From an uncultured Clostridium sp. (GTDB taxonomy: Bacteria > Bacillota > Clostridia > Lachnospirales > Lachnospiraceae): a DNA stretch of 45,922 nt. The stretch lies in contig CAMYAO010000017.1 of the NCBI GenBank assembly GCA_947253885.1, positions 1 to 45,922 on the forward strand, given 5' to 3'. Under the pieces are notes generated by a model. The model saw only the letters and a program-made list of their open reading frames with translations. It ran no database searches and was not told the DNA's origin. The position numbers were made by a program, and so were the translations under genes. Positions 33,342 through 41,989 of the stretch are shown piece by piece (the stretch's first letter is position 1; every line of letters begins with the position of its first letter).

Positions 33342-34157
33342 ATGAGAGAAGAAGATACCATATGTGTAGGTAGTGATGGTTTGCAATACTGCAAAGTCTG
33401 TGGGGAAGCGAAAGAAGCATTTTTTCCTGAGGGAGGTTTTATGGGAATGAAGAAACATTCCAGGCAATGTGCCTGTGACAGAAAAGCATATGAAGAGGAA
33501 CAAAAATATTTTAAAGACAAAGAGCACCGGGAATTAGTTAGTAGAAATACGAGCATCTGTTTTGATGAGAGCAGGATGGAAGAGTGGACATTTGAGAATG
33601 CAGATATGTCAGATGCGGTAATGCATAAGGCAAAAAAATATGTTGATAACTGGGATGAAATGAAAAGAAACCATATAGGATGTTTGTTCTGGGGACCGGT
33701 TGGTACCGGGAAAAGTTATATTGCCGGGTGTATTGCCAATGATCTTCTTAAACGAGAAGTAACGGTAAAGATGACTAACTTCAATACCATTATCGATGAT
33801 ATATTTCCACTGGCAGACAAAACGGAATATATCAATGCATTGGCTTCATATCAGATTTTGATTATTGATGATCTTGGAGTGGAACGAAATTCAGAATATG
33901 CGTTAGGAATTATTTTTAGCGTCATAGATCGCAGGATCCGTTCAGGACGGCCATTGATCATCACGACCAATCTTCCGCTGAAAGAAATAAAAAGCGAGAC
34001 CATGTTAGATAAAAAACGTATCTATGACCGTATTTTAGAAATGTGTACACCAATGTATGTTGGAGGCACAAGTAAACGAGAAGCAATTGCAAGTATGAAA
34101 ATGGAGAAAGCGAAAACGTTGTTGAATACAAAGAATGATCGTGTGTATTGCGGATAG
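33342..34157 (+). CDS. DnaC/IstB-like AAA+ helicase loader
   Basis: From ATG 33342 the 271-residue product has an N-terminal cysteine cluster (C17, C20, C43, C45), Walker A GPVGTGKS (118-125), Walker B LIIDD (173-177) and a sensor-like TNLPLKEI. This is the layout of DnaC/DnaI-type loaders on mobile elements, which recruit replicative helicase to a plasmid-like origin. The frame is open upstream to 33315 but the overlap TGATG with the ancestral repA end decides the start. Confidence 0.88.
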   Translation: MREEDTICVGSDGLQYCKVCGEAKEAFFPEGGFMGMKKHSRQCACDRKAYEEEQKYFKDKEHRELVSRNTSICFDESRMEEWTFENADMSDAVMHKAKKYVDNWDEMKRNHIGCLFWGPVGTGKSYIAGCIANDLLKREVTVKMTNFNTIIDDIFPLADKTEYINALASYQILIIDDLGVERNSEYALGIIFSVIDRRIRSGRPLIITTNLPLKEIKSETMLDKKRIYDRILEMCTPMYVGGTSKREAIASMKMEKAKTLLNTKNDRVYCG

Positions 34158-34198
34158 AAGTGAATGCTACGCACGTTAAACAATAAGGAAAGGATTTT

Positions 34199-34399
34199 AT
34201 GAACAAACAATATGTTGCAATATGTGAAAAAGTGGCTCTTACAATTGAAGAGGAAGCAGAATACAGTAATATCGGACAAAACAGAATAAGTAGTCTTTTG
34301 AAAGAACCGAGATGTCCGTTTGTGCTTTACGTAGGTACGAAAAAACTTGTAAAGAGAAAAGAATTTGAAAAATTCATTTCGGAAAGTGTGGAAATATAA
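34199..34399 (+). CDS. xis: Excisionase (Tn916 Xis type)
   Basis: The 66-residue product follows the Tn916 Xis pattern: LTIEEEAEYSNIGQNRISSLLKE (15-37, winged helix) and a basic end VGTKKLVKRKEFEKFI. Excisionases bend the element ends and make the integrase favour excision. It precedes int by 115 bases; AAGGA lies upstream of ATG. Between the two are GACAGAAGATGA repeats and a promoter. Confidence 0.9.
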   Translation: MNKQYVAICEKVALTIEEEAEYSNIGQNRISSLLKEPRCPFVLYVGTKKLVKRKEFEKFISESVEI

Positions 34400-34466
34400 A
34401 TGAATGACAGAAGATGAGACAGAAGATGAGATGAAAATGAATATTCAAAAAAATAAGATGCTATGG

Positions 34467-34487
34467 TATAATACAGGGTACTGTATT
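34467..34487 (+). promoter_or_regulatory. -10 box overlapped by a dyad before int
   Basis: TATAAT (34467-34472) overlaps the perfect dyad AATACAG-GGTA-CTGTATT (34470-34487). A regulator bound there would cover the start of int transcription. No -35 box matches well. Confidence 0.55.
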
Positions 34488-34514
34488 AGGGCTTCTTATG
34501 AGAGGAGCTGAAAT

Positions 34515-35645
34515 ATGGGAAAAGATTTAAAAGGCAAAGAACTTGGCAAAGGAATAACTCAGGAAAGTACGGGATTATACTCAGCCAGATTTGTAGATCG
34601 GTTTGGAAAGAGAAAACATAAACGATTCAAAAAGCTACAAGAGTGCAGAGTATGGATTGCTGATGCGACTTATGTGGATGAACACAGTGATATTTCAATG
34701 CCATCAGATATGCTGGTCGATCAATGGTTTGATTATTGGATTGGGATAAAAAAGAAAACAGTCCGTTCAAATACTGTTCGCAATTATACGGAGAGATATA
34801 TTAAAAATATTAAACCGGTAATTGGGAAGATGACACTATCAGACGTGAAACCACTTCACTGTCAGAAAATATTTTATGATATGGCAGATCAGGAGTATCG
34901 TACATCTACAATTTATCAGGCAAGAATTGCATTATACAACATGTTTGAGTATGCAAAAGAAAATGAAGTCCTGTGTAGCAATCCCTGCAAAAAATCTGTG
35001 AAAAGTGATATGGGAAAGCCATCTGAGAAGAAGGTTGCTTTAACAAGAGACATACAAAAAATATTTTTACAATACGCAGAAGGTCAAAGCTATGAAAATC
35101 AGTATCGTTTTATACTACAAACCGGATTGCGAACAGGCGAATTGGTAGGATTGAAATGGGAAGATGTCGATTTTAAATCCAAAACAATTCAGATTCGCAG
35201 AAGTATGGAATATCGTTATAGTGCAAAGGAGTGGCGTATCGGAGAACCAAAGAGTAAATCAGGCTACCGTACGATACCCTTAACAGAAGAAGCGGTTGCT
35301 ATACTAAAAAAACAAAAAGAAAAGAATAAGAGGATTTCAGAAATTTCAACAGAATGGAAAGAATTTGTGTTTCTGTGTCGAAAAGGAACACCGGTTAAGA
35401 ACAGTACATATGATACAGCGCTGTTTAAAATCTGTGATAAAGCAAAAATTTCAAGATTTTCGATGCATATCTTGAGACATACTTTTGCTACCAGATGTAT
35501 TGAAGCAGGAATGAAACCGAAAACACTTCAGATGTTACTGGGCCATTCAAATATTGGAATTACGATGAACTTATATGTTCATACTACCGAGGAAGAAAAG
35601 AAAAAAGAAATGGACTTGGTAGCAGAAGCACTTATGGCAATGTAA
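34515..35645 (+). CDS. int: Tyrosine integrase (Tn916-like)
   Basis: The 376-residue product has an arm-binding N-terminus (1-60, GLYSARFVDRFGKRKHKRFKKLQE), a core-binding SAM-like domain (65-160) and a catalytic domain with R206, H318, R321, H344 and Y354 intact. GGAG precedes the ATG. The gene ends 71 bases before ychF and points toward it. A decayed copy of its first 40 codons is at 19268. Together with xis, the dnaC-like gene and the repA-like gene it forms the right-end module of the element. Confidence 0.95.
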   Translation: MGKDLKGKELGKGITQESTGLYSARFVDRFGKRKHKRFKKLQECRVWIADATYVDEHSDISMPSDMLVDQWFDYWIGIKKKTVRSNTVRNYTERYIKNIKPVIGKMTLSDVKPLHCQKIFYDMADQEYRTSTIYQARIALYNMFEYAKENEVLCSNPCKKSVKSDMGKPSEKKVALTRDIQKIFLQYAEGQSYENQYRFILQTGLRTGELVGLKWEDVDFKSKTIQIRRSMEYRYSAKEWRIGEPKSKSGYRTIPLTEEAVAILKKQKEKNKRISEISTEWKEFVFLCRKGTPVKNSTYDTALFKICDKAKISRFSMHILRHTFATRCIEAGMKPKTLQMLLGHSNIGITMNLYVHTTEEEKKKEMDLVAEALMAM

Positions 35646-35716
35646 TGGCCCACTTGCAAAAATAAGTATGCTGAAATCCCTTGAAATTAAAGGATTTACA
35701 GGAGGAAATATAAAAA

Positions 35717-35734
35717 ATGAAATTAGGAATTGTT
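35717..35734 (+). other. Candidate attR inside the ychF start
   Basis: ATGAAATTAGGAATTGTT is the start of ychF and matches the displaced copy at 19423-19440 with two silent differences. AATGGCCCACTTG at 35644-35656 repeats the left-end word at 19567-19579. Confidence 0.6.
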
Positions 35735-36817
35735 GGATTGCCGAATGTCGGAAAGAGTACATTATTTAATTCTCTGACAAAGGCGGGAGCTGAATCGGCA
35801 AACTATCCGTTTTGTACAATAGAACCGAATATTGGAGTAGTTCCGGTACCGGATCATCGTTTAAAGTTGTTGGGAGATATGTACCATTCCAAAAAGGTAA
35901 CACCGGCAGTGATAGAATTTGTTGATATTGCGGGTCTTGTAAAAGGGGCAAGTAAAGGAGAGGGATTAGGCAATCAGTTTCTTTCCAATATCAGGGAAGT
36001 AGATGCCATTGTACATGTAGTCAGATGTTTTGAAGACAGTAATGTAGTACATGTGGACGGAAGTGTTGATCCGGTAAGAGATATTGAAACCATTGTATTA
36101 GAACTGGTATTTTCTGATCTGGAAATTTTAGAAAGACGTATTGCGAAAACTTTCAAAGGTGCCAGAATGGACAAGGCACTTGCAAAAGAATTGGATTTGT
36201 TGAATCGTATCAAAGAACATTTGGAAGGTGGCTCTGTTGCAAAGACCTTTGCACTCGGGGAAGATGAGGACGAGCAGAAATGGTTTACATCTTATAATCT
36301 GTTGACCGCAAAGCCGGTTATTTATGCGGCAAATGTTTCAGAGGATGAACTGGCGGAGGATGCGGCACAAAATCCATATGTGGCAAAAGTTCGTGAACTG
36401 GCAGAAAATGAGAACTCCGAAGTATTTGTGCTTTGTGCAAAAATCGAGGAGGAGATGGCAGAACTGGAGGAAGAGGAAAAGGAATTATTCTTAGAGGAAC
36501 TCGGAATACAGCAGTCAGGTCTGGATAAGTTGATACAGGCAAGCTATAAGCTTTTAGGGCTTCACAGTTATTTGACTGCCGGAGAAGATGAGACTAGAGC
36601 ATGGACGATTCCGATCGGAACCAAGGCTCCTCAGGCAGCAGGAAAGATTCATACTGATTTTGAAAGAGGATTTATTAGGGCGGAAGTAGTGAACTATCAA
36701 GATCTGTTAGATTGCGGAAGTCTTTCAGCGGCGAGAGAAAAAGGTCTTGTAGGATTAGAAGGAAAAGAGTATATTGTACAAGATGGAGATGTGATACTAT
36801 TCCGCTTTAATGTATAG
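35717..36817 (+). CDS. ychF: Obg-family ATPase YchF
   Basis: YchF (OLA1 type) binds ATP in preference to GTP and associates with ribosomes. The 366-residue product has the P-loop GLPNVGKST (7-15), a G3-type DIAGLVKGASKGEGLGN (about 69-85) and a C-terminal TGS domain (about 280-364) ending ...DVILFRFNV. AGGAGG precedes the start. The body is intact despite the element inserted just upstream, whose right end appears to supply the leader and first codons. The original promoter is probably lost or left at 19.4 kb. Confidence 0.97.
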   Translation: MKLGIVGLPNVGKSTLFNSLTKAGAESANYPFCTIEPNIGVVPVPDHRLKLLGDMYHSKKVTPAVIEFVDIAGLVKGASKGEGLGNQFLSNIREVDAIVHVVRCFEDSNVVHVDGSVDPVRDIETIVLELVFSDLEILERRIAKTFKGARMDKALAKELDLLNRIKEHLEGGSVAKTFALGEDEDEQKWFTSYNLLTAKPVIYAANVSEDELAEDAAQNPYVAKVRELAENENSEVFVLCAKIEEEMAELEEEEKELFLEELGIQQSGLDKLIQASYKLLGLHSYLTAGEDETRAWTIPIGTKAPQAAGKIHTDFERGFIRAEVVNYQDLLDCGSLSAAREKGLVGLEGKEYIVQDGDVILFRFNV

Positions 36818-36829
36818 GAGGGAATACGC

Positions 36830-37291
36830 ATGAAGTGCCCATATTGCAGTTCGGATAATACGAGAGTAATTGATTCAAGACCGGCAGACGACAACACATC
36901 CATTCGACGCAGAAGGGTTTGCGATGAATGTGGAAAGCGCTTTACCACTTATGAAAAGGTAGAGACAATTCCACTTATTATTATTAAAAAAGATAATACG
37001 AGAGAGCAGTATGATCGTTCGAAAATCGAAGCGGGAGTATTGCGGGCCTGTCATAAAAGACCTGTATCTGTAAAGCAGATTAACCAGCTGGTGGATGAGG
37101 TCGAGACGGAAATTTTTAATCGGGAAGAAAAGGAGATTTCCAGTAGTATTATCGGAGAATTAGTAATGGACAAGCTGAAAGATATGGAGGCGGTAGCCTA
37201 TGTCCGATTTGCGTCTGTATATCGAGAATTTAAAGATGTAAATACATTTGTAAATGAATTAAAGAGTCTGTTTGATTCTGAGAAGAGGTAG
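36830..37291 (+). CDS. nrdR: Ribonucleotide reductase repressor NrdR
   Basis: NrdR binds NrdR boxes before ribonucleotide reductase genes according to the ATP/dATP level. The 153-residue product has a zinc ribbon with C3, C6, C31 and C34 followed by an ATP-cone (about 48-138). GGAGG precedes the ATG. It is 12 bases after ychF. No nrd gene lies in the window. Confidence 0.97.
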   Translation: MKCPYCSSDNTRVIDSRPADDNTSIRRRRVCDECGKRFTTYEKVETIPLIIIKKDNTREQYDRSKIEAGVLRACHKRPVSVKQINQLVDEVETEIFNREEKEISSSIIGELVMDKLKDMEAVAYVRFASVYREFKDVNTFVNELKSLFDSEKR

Positions 37292-37296
37292 AGAAT

Positions 37297-37857
37297 TTGT
37301 TAAAAAGGTTTTATCCGAAGTTTTATTGCGAAAGTACTTATCGGATTAACTTCGAACAGTTGTATACAGATGGATATCGAGGTGTGATCTTTGATATCGA
37401 TAACACACTGGTACCACATGATGCGCCGGCAGATGCCAGAGCAGAGGCTCTTTTTTCACATCTAAAGGAGCTTGGATTTTCCTGCATGCTGCTGTCTAAT
37501 AACAGGGCATCCCGAGTAGAAGAATTTAATAAAAATATTGGAGTGGATTATATAGAAAAAGCGTCCAAACCAAAGCCGGGGAAATATATTGAGGCAATGG
37601 AGCGGATGGGGACAAATAAGCAAAATACGATTTTTGTGGGAGATCAGATATTTACAGATATTCTGGGAGCAAATAATGCCGGGATTCCTGCAATCATGGT
37701 AAGGTGGATTGATCCACATGAGGAGATTCAGATTGTTTTAAAGCGAAAACTGGAAGCTCTGGTTTTACTTGGATACAGGAGGTTTTATAACCATTCCAGC
37801 AGTAGAGATGTGAATAGTCCGAAATATTGGAAACACAGATATGAATTAGAAAGTTAA
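37297..37857 (+). CDS. HAD-family phosphatase YqeG, TTG start
   Basis: The 186-residue product has the HAD motif I FDIDNTLV (32-39; D33, D35), LSNN (about 66-69) and VGDQIFTDILGAN (about 114-126). It belongs to the YqeG/HAD-IIIA group; in many Firmicutes it precedes aroE or GTPase yqeH, but not here. The only suitable start is TTG 37297 with GAGG at 37285-37288. Confidence 0.9.
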   Translation: MLKRFYPKFYCESTYRINFEQLYTDGYRGVIFDIDNTLVPHDAPADARAEALFSHLKELGFSCMLLSNNRASRVEEFNKNIGVDYIEKASKPKPGKYIEAMERMGTNKQNTIFVGDQIFTDILGANNAGIPAIMVRWIDPHEEIQIVLKRKLEALVLLGYRRFYNHSSSRDVNSPKYWKHRYELES

Positions 37858-37870
37858 CGTGGAGGATAGC

Positions 37871-38653
37871 ATGCGTTTTTTAAAGGATACAAAAAAGTAT
37901 TGGAATTATTCCAAGTATTCTGCAAAGTCAATCTTGAGTTCCGAGGTTGCAGGTTCTTATTTGAACTGGTTATGGTGGATTTTTAATCCGTTTTGTATGA
38001 TGCTCATCTATGCATTTATCTTCGGATATGTGTTTAAAAAAACAGAGCATTATTTCCCTGCTTTTATATTCTTAGGTTTAACATTATGGGATTATTTTAA
38101 CCGTACCATCAATAAAAGCATCAAAATTGTGAAATCAAATAAAGCAATTGTAACAAAGGTATACTTGCCGAAATTTGTTTTGGTCCAAGTGGAAATGATG
38201 GTTAGTTTTGTTAAGATGCTATTTTCCTTCGGAGTATTGATTGCGTTGCTGATTGTATTACGTGTACCGATTTCCTATCGGGTCGTTTACATTGTACCGA
38301 TTTTTGTAATATTGTCTTTATTTACGTTCGGTATCTGTTGTATCGTATTACATTTTGGTGTGTTTGTAGAGGACTTATCTAATATCACAAAGATTTTATT
38401 GCGTTTTATTTATTACGGAACCGGTATCTTTTATTCTGTGGAGACCAGAATAAAAAATGTGAGAGTCAGAAATGCATTACTGCATTATAATCCGTTGGCT
38501 TATTTAATACAGGATGCCCGTAAAGTATTTTTGTATATGAGAAATCCGAGCTGGAAATGGATGATTCTTTGGACTGTTATGAGCCTGATTTTATGTTGGA
38601 TAGGAGTCAGACTGATTTATAAATATGAAAATAGCTATGCAAAAGTTGTTTAG
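37871..38653 (+). CDS. ABC-2 type polysaccharide-export permease (Wzm/TagG-like)
   Basis: From ATG 37871 (GGAGG at 37861-37865; the GTG at 37859 is less likely) the product has 260 residues and six membrane segments (about 25-50, 55-75, 100-125, 135-160, 170-190 and 225-250). The amphipathic N-terminus with KYSAKSILSSEVAGSYLNWLWWIFNPF is typical of Wzm/TagG permeases that export O-antigen or teichoic acid. No ATPase gene (Wzt/TagH) is adjacent, which is unusual. glf follows after 10 bases. Confidence 0.88.
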   Translation: MRFLKDTKKYWNYSKYSAKSILSSEVAGSYLNWLWWIFNPFCMMLIYAFIFGYVFKKTEHYFPAFIFLGLTLWDYFNRTINKSIKIVKSNKAIVTKVYLPKFVLVQVEMMVSFVKMLFSFGVLIALLIVLRVPISYRVVYIVPIFVILSLFTFGICCIVLHFGVFVEDLSNITKILLRFIYYGTGIFYSVETRIKNVRVRNALLHYNPLAYLIQDARKVFLYMRNPSWKWMILWTVMSLILCWIGVRLIYKYENSYAKVV

Positions 38654-38663
38654 GAGATGGAAT

Positions 38664-39773
38664 ATGAAAAAAAAGTATGATTTTTTAATTGTAGGTTCCG
38701 GATTTTTTGGAGCAGTTTTTGCAAATCAAATGACCAAGCAAGGGAAATCCTGCTTGGTCATTGACCGTAGAAGCCATATTGCAGGCAATTGTTATTGCGA
38801 AGAAATCGAGGGGATACAGGTTCATAAGTATGGAGCACATATTTTTCATACCTCAGATAAAAGAGTCTGGGAGTATGTAAATCGGTTTTGTGATTTTAAT
38901 CAATATATCAATTCCCCGATTGCAAAGTATAAAGATGAAATTTATAATCTGCCTTTTAATATGAATACCTTCAGTAAAATGTGGAATATTGAGAAACCGG
39001 AGGAGGCAAAGCGAGAGATTCAACGCCAGATCCGGGAACTTCAGATTACAGAGCCTAAGAATTTAGAAGAACAGGCACTGTCCATGGTCGGGGTCGATAT
39101 TTACGAAAAATTAATCAAAGGGTATACACAAAAGCAGTGGGGACGTCCCTGTACGGAACTTCCCTCTTTTATTATCAAGAGATTGCCGTTGCGATTTACT
39201 TATGATAATAATTATTTCAATGATCGCTATCAGGGGATTCCGGACGGCGGGTATACAAAGATGATTGAAAAAATGCTGGAAGGTTCCGATCTGCTGTTAA
39301 ATACGGATTATTTTTCTTTTATTGAAAATAATGATATTGAATATGATACACTGGTATATACAGGGAGACTGGATGCATTTTACAATTTTAAATATGGAAA
39401 ACTTTCTTACCGTAGTCTGCGTTTTGAGACAGAAGTTTTAGATATAGATAATTTTCAGGGAAATGCAGTTGTAAATTATACAGATTATGATCTGCCTTAC
39501 ACAAGAATCATTGAGCATAAGCACTTTGAATTCGGGAATCAGCGAAAGACTGTTATATCCAGAGAGTATCCGGCAAATTGGGAAGAAGGGATGGAGCCGT
39601 ATTATCCGATCAATGATCAGGAAAATGAACAGTTGGCAGAGAAGTACAGACAGCTTGCATCTAAGGAGCAGCAGGTCATTTTTGGCGGTCGGTTGGGAGA
39701 ATATCGGTATTATAATATGGATCAGGTAATTGCATCTGCCCTGCAAACAGCGGAAAAATGGGGAGGAGCATAG
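38664..39773 (+). CDS. glf: UDP-galactopyranose mutase
   Basis: Glf is an FAD enzyme that converts UDP-galactopyranose to UDP-galactofuranose for surface polysaccharides. From ATG 38664 (AGGAG at 38652-38656; the frame is open to 38625 inside the previous gene) it has 369 residues. The FAD loop is IVGSGFFGAVFA (9-20), followed by RSHIAGNCY, YGAHIFHTSD, and R/Y-rich parts of the active site. Length is typical (~370). The neighbour gene encodes a permease, so galactofuranose may be part of an exported glycan. Confidence 0.95.
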   Translation: MKKKYDFLIVGSGFFGAVFANQMTKQGKSCLVIDRRSHIAGNCYCEEIEGIQVHKYGAHIFHTSDKRVWEYVNRFCDFNQYINSPIAKYKDEIYNLPFNMNTFSKMWNIEKPEEAKREIQRQIRELQITEPKNLEEQALSMVGVDIYEKLIKGYTQKQWGRPCTELPSFIIKRLPLRFTYDNNYFNDRYQGIPDGGYTKMIEKMLEGSDLLLNTDYFSFIENNDIEYDTLVYTGRLDAFYNFKYGKLSYRSLRFETEVLDIDNFQGNAVVNYTDYDLPYTRIIEHKHFEFGNQRKTVISREYPANWEEGMEPYYPINDQENEQLAEKYRQLASKEQQVIFGGRLGEYRYYNMDQVIASALQTAEKWGGA

Positions 39774-40688
39774 ATGGAAGATATCACATTAGTTATAATG
39801 GCGGCCGGAATCGGTTCCCGTTACGGAAAAGGAGTCAAGCAATTGGCTCCGGTCGGTCCTAGCGGTGAATTTATTATGGATTATTCCATTCATGATGCAT
39901 TGGAGGCCGGTTTTCAAAGAATTGTTTTTATTATTCGAAGAGATTTGGAAGACGATTTTAAACAGCAGATAGGAAATCGTATAGAGGCGCTCTGCCCGGT
40001 AGAATATGTCTATCAATCCTTAGAAGACCTACCGGATGGATATCAGCTTTTGAACGGACGGACAAAGCCATGGGGAACTGGTCAGGCTGTTTGGGCATGC
40101 AGATCGATTCTGAACGGATCTTTTGTTGTAATTAATGCAGATGATTACTATGGAAAAAATGCATTTATTCGTTTACATCGTTTTTTATTGGAGAATCAGG
40201 ATGCGTCTACCTATTGTATGGCAGGTTTTATATTGAAGAATACGTTAAGCGAATTCGGCGGTGTTACCAGAGGAATTTGTAAAATAAGAGACGGTAAATA
40301 TTTAAAAGCTGTGGAAGAAACTAAGAATATCCGAAAAGGGAATACCTTTGCTTATCAGGAGGATACCGGAAAAGAGATAGAACCGGACACACTCGTTTCT
40401 ATGAATATGTGGGGGTTTAAGCAATCTGTTTTACCGAAACTGGAAAAAGGATTTTCTCTTTTTTTGGAACAGAATCAGTCCAGCCCGACAGCAGAGTATC
40501 TTCTGCCAATAGAGATAGATGCACTGTTGCAGAAAAATGAGATCAAGGTAGAGGTTTTAGACACACCGGATAGTTGGTTCGGAATTACCTATCCACAAGA
40601 TCTTGGGTTTGTAAAAGAATCATTTCAAAAACTGGTGTCAGAGGGAGTATATACCACTCCGCTTAACGGACGAAAGGAGCGTTTATGA
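39774..40688 (+). CDS. Sugar nucleotidyltransferase-like protein
   Basis: The 304-residue product has the start VIMAAGIGSRYGKGVKQLAPVGPSGEF (7-33), the NTP-transfer signature, WGTGQAVWACR (about 100-110), and NADDYYG (about 121-127) with catalytic Asp. It belongs to the NTP_transferase family, but which sugar it uses cannot be read. It starts directly after the glf stop (TAG/ATG) and overlaps rpiB by 4 bases (ATGA), which suggests one transcript. Confidence 0.85.
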   Translation: MEDITLVIMAAGIGSRYGKGVKQLAPVGPSGEFIMDYSIHDALEAGFQRIVFIIRRDLEDDFKQQIGNRIEALCPVEYVYQSLEDLPDGYQLLNGRTKPWGTGQAVWACRSILNGSFVVINADDYYGKNAFIRLHRFLLENQDASTYCMAGFILKNTLSEFGGVTRGICKIRDGKYLKAVEETKNIRKGNTFAYQEDTGKEIEPDTLVSMNMWGFKQSVLPKLEKGFSLFLEQNQSSPTAEYLLPIEIDALLQKNEIKVEVLDTPDSWFGITYPQDLGFVKESFQKLVSEGVYTTPLNGRKERL

Positions 40689-41128
40689 AAATTGCAATTG
40701 GAAACGACCATGCGGCAGTTGCCATGAAATGGGAAATTTTAGAGTATCTGGAGAATAAGGGATATGAGATTATCAATGTCGGAACCGATACGGAAGAAAG
40801 TTGCAATTATCCGGAATACGGAGAAAAGGTTGCAAGATTAGTAGCTTCCAAGGAGGTGGAGTACGGGATTTTAATTTGCGGAACCGGAGTCGGTATTTCA
40901 CTGGCGGCAAATAAAGTGGACGGAATCCGCGCCTGTGTCTGTTCGGAAGCGGTAACTGCAAGATTATCAAGAGAACACAATAATGCAAATATTATCGCAT
41001 TCGGGGCACGAATTATCGGGACTGAAACTGCAAAATCCATTGTGGAAACCTTTTTAACACAGGAGTTTGCCGGTGGCAGACATCAGAAGCGTGTGGATAT
41101 GATCGGGGAAATTGAGCACAGACATTAG
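40685..41128 (+). CDS. rpiB: Ribose 5-phosphate isomerase B (RpiB/LacAB family)
   Basis: RpiB interconverts ribose 5-phosphate and ribulose 5-phosphate. The 147-residue product has IGNDHAA (5-11), the active-site loop CGTGVGIS (65-72, with C65), and SREHNNANIIAFGARI (96-111, H98). Length and motifs fit RpiB. LacA/B isomerases have the same fold and remain a second possibility. Confidence 0.92.
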   Translation: MKIAIGNDHAAVAMKWEILEYLENKGYEIINVGTDTEESCNYPEYGEKVARLVASKEVEYGILICGTGVGISLAANKVDGIRACVCSEAVTARLSREHNNANIIAFGARIIGTETAKSIVETFLTQEFAGGRHQKRVDMIGEIEHRH

Positions 41129-41146
41129 AAATGTAGGACGGAATAC

Positions 41147-41175
41147 TTGAAAAAAAGCGAAAATTCCGATAAAAT
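41147..41175 (+). promoter_or_regulatory. Promoter of efp
   Basis: TTGAAA (41147-41152) and TAAAAT (41170-41175) with a 17-base spacer. Confidence 0.7.
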
Positions 41176-41186
41176 AACATACAGTA

Positions 41187-41202
41187 AAGACCTTAAGGTC
41201 TT
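41187..41202. promoter_or_regulatory. 16-bp perfect palindrome in the efp leader
   Basis: AAGACCTTAAGGTCTT is self-complementary and lies just past the predicted start of efp transcription, 21 bases before the ATG. It could be an operator or a leader hairpin close to the ribosome binding site. Confidence 0.5.
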
Positions 41203-41223
41203 ATTGTGAAGGAGGACGTTGAA

Positions 41224-41781
41224 ATGATTTCAGCAGGAGATTTTAGAAATGGTCTTACTATCGAATTAGACAATAATATTTATCAGATTATTGAATTTCA
41301 GCATGTAAAACCAGGAAAAGGTGCGGCATTTGTTCGTACAAAATTAAAAAATATCAAAAGTGGGGGTATTGTAGAAAAAACTTTCCGCCCGACTGAGAAA
41401 TGTGAGCAGGCTCATATCGAGCGTTCTGACAAGCAGTATTTATACAGTGACGGAGACTTGTACCATTTCATGGATGTAGAGTCTTATGATCAGATCGCGT
41501 TATCAGAAGAGCAGATCGGTGATAGCCTTAAGTTCGTAAAAGAAAATGAGATGGTAAAGATGTGTGCACATAACGGAGAGATCTATGCCGTTGAGCCGCC
41601 TTTGTTTGTTGAGTTAGAGATTACAGAGACAGAGCCGGGCTTTAAAGGGGATACGGCACAAGGTGCTACAAAACCTGCAACAGTTGAGACCGGTGCAGTC
41701 GTATATGTTCCGTTGTTTGTAGAGCAGGGTGACAAGATTAAAATTGACACTCGAACCGGAGAATATTTATCTCGAGTATAA
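41224..41781 (+). CDS. efp: Translation elongation factor P
   Basis: EF-P rescues ribosomes stalled at proline runs. From ATG 41224 (GGAGG at 41210-41214; an upstream GTG at 41206 overlaps it) the product has 185 residues. The tip lysine is K32 in VKPGKGAAF, which is a form modified or not depending on the species. The KOW, OB and C-terminal domains are complete, ending TGEYLSRV. Confidence 0.96.
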   Translation: MISAGDFRNGLTIELDNNIYQIIEFQHVKPGKGAAFVRTKLKNIKSGGIVEKTFRPTEKCEQAHIERSDKQYLYSDGDLYHFMDVESYDQIALSEEQIGDSLKFVKENEMVKMCAHNGEIYAVEPPLFVELEITETEPGFKGDTAQGATKPATVETGAVVYVPLFVEQGDKIKIDTRTGEYLSRV

Positions 41782-41791
41782 AATGAGACTG

Positions 41792-41822
41792 ACAGGTGTG
41801 ATATGTCACACCTGTTATTTTT
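41792..41822 (+). terminator. Terminator of efp
   Basis: ACAGGTGTGA and TCACACCTGT form a perfect 10-bp stem with loop TATG, followed by a T-rich tail. Confidence 0.8.
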
Positions 41823-41909
41823 ATGTTGAAAAAGATATTCTTTCTTGATGAAGATTTTAATCATTCATCTGTGAAAACAAAAGAATTTCTTAAGATAATT
41901 TTGTATTTC

Positions 41910-41938
41910 TTGAAAAAATATTAAGATTTTGTTACAAT
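41910..41938 (+). promoter_or_regulatory. Promoter of the GH25 lysozyme gene
   Basis: TTGAAA (41910-41915) and TACAAT (41933-41938) with a 17-base spacer, 50 bases before the ATG. Confidence 0.65.
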
Positions 41939-41989
41939 TCTGTAAAATAAATCATTCTATGGTAAATCAGAAGGTATAAGGAGAAATAG

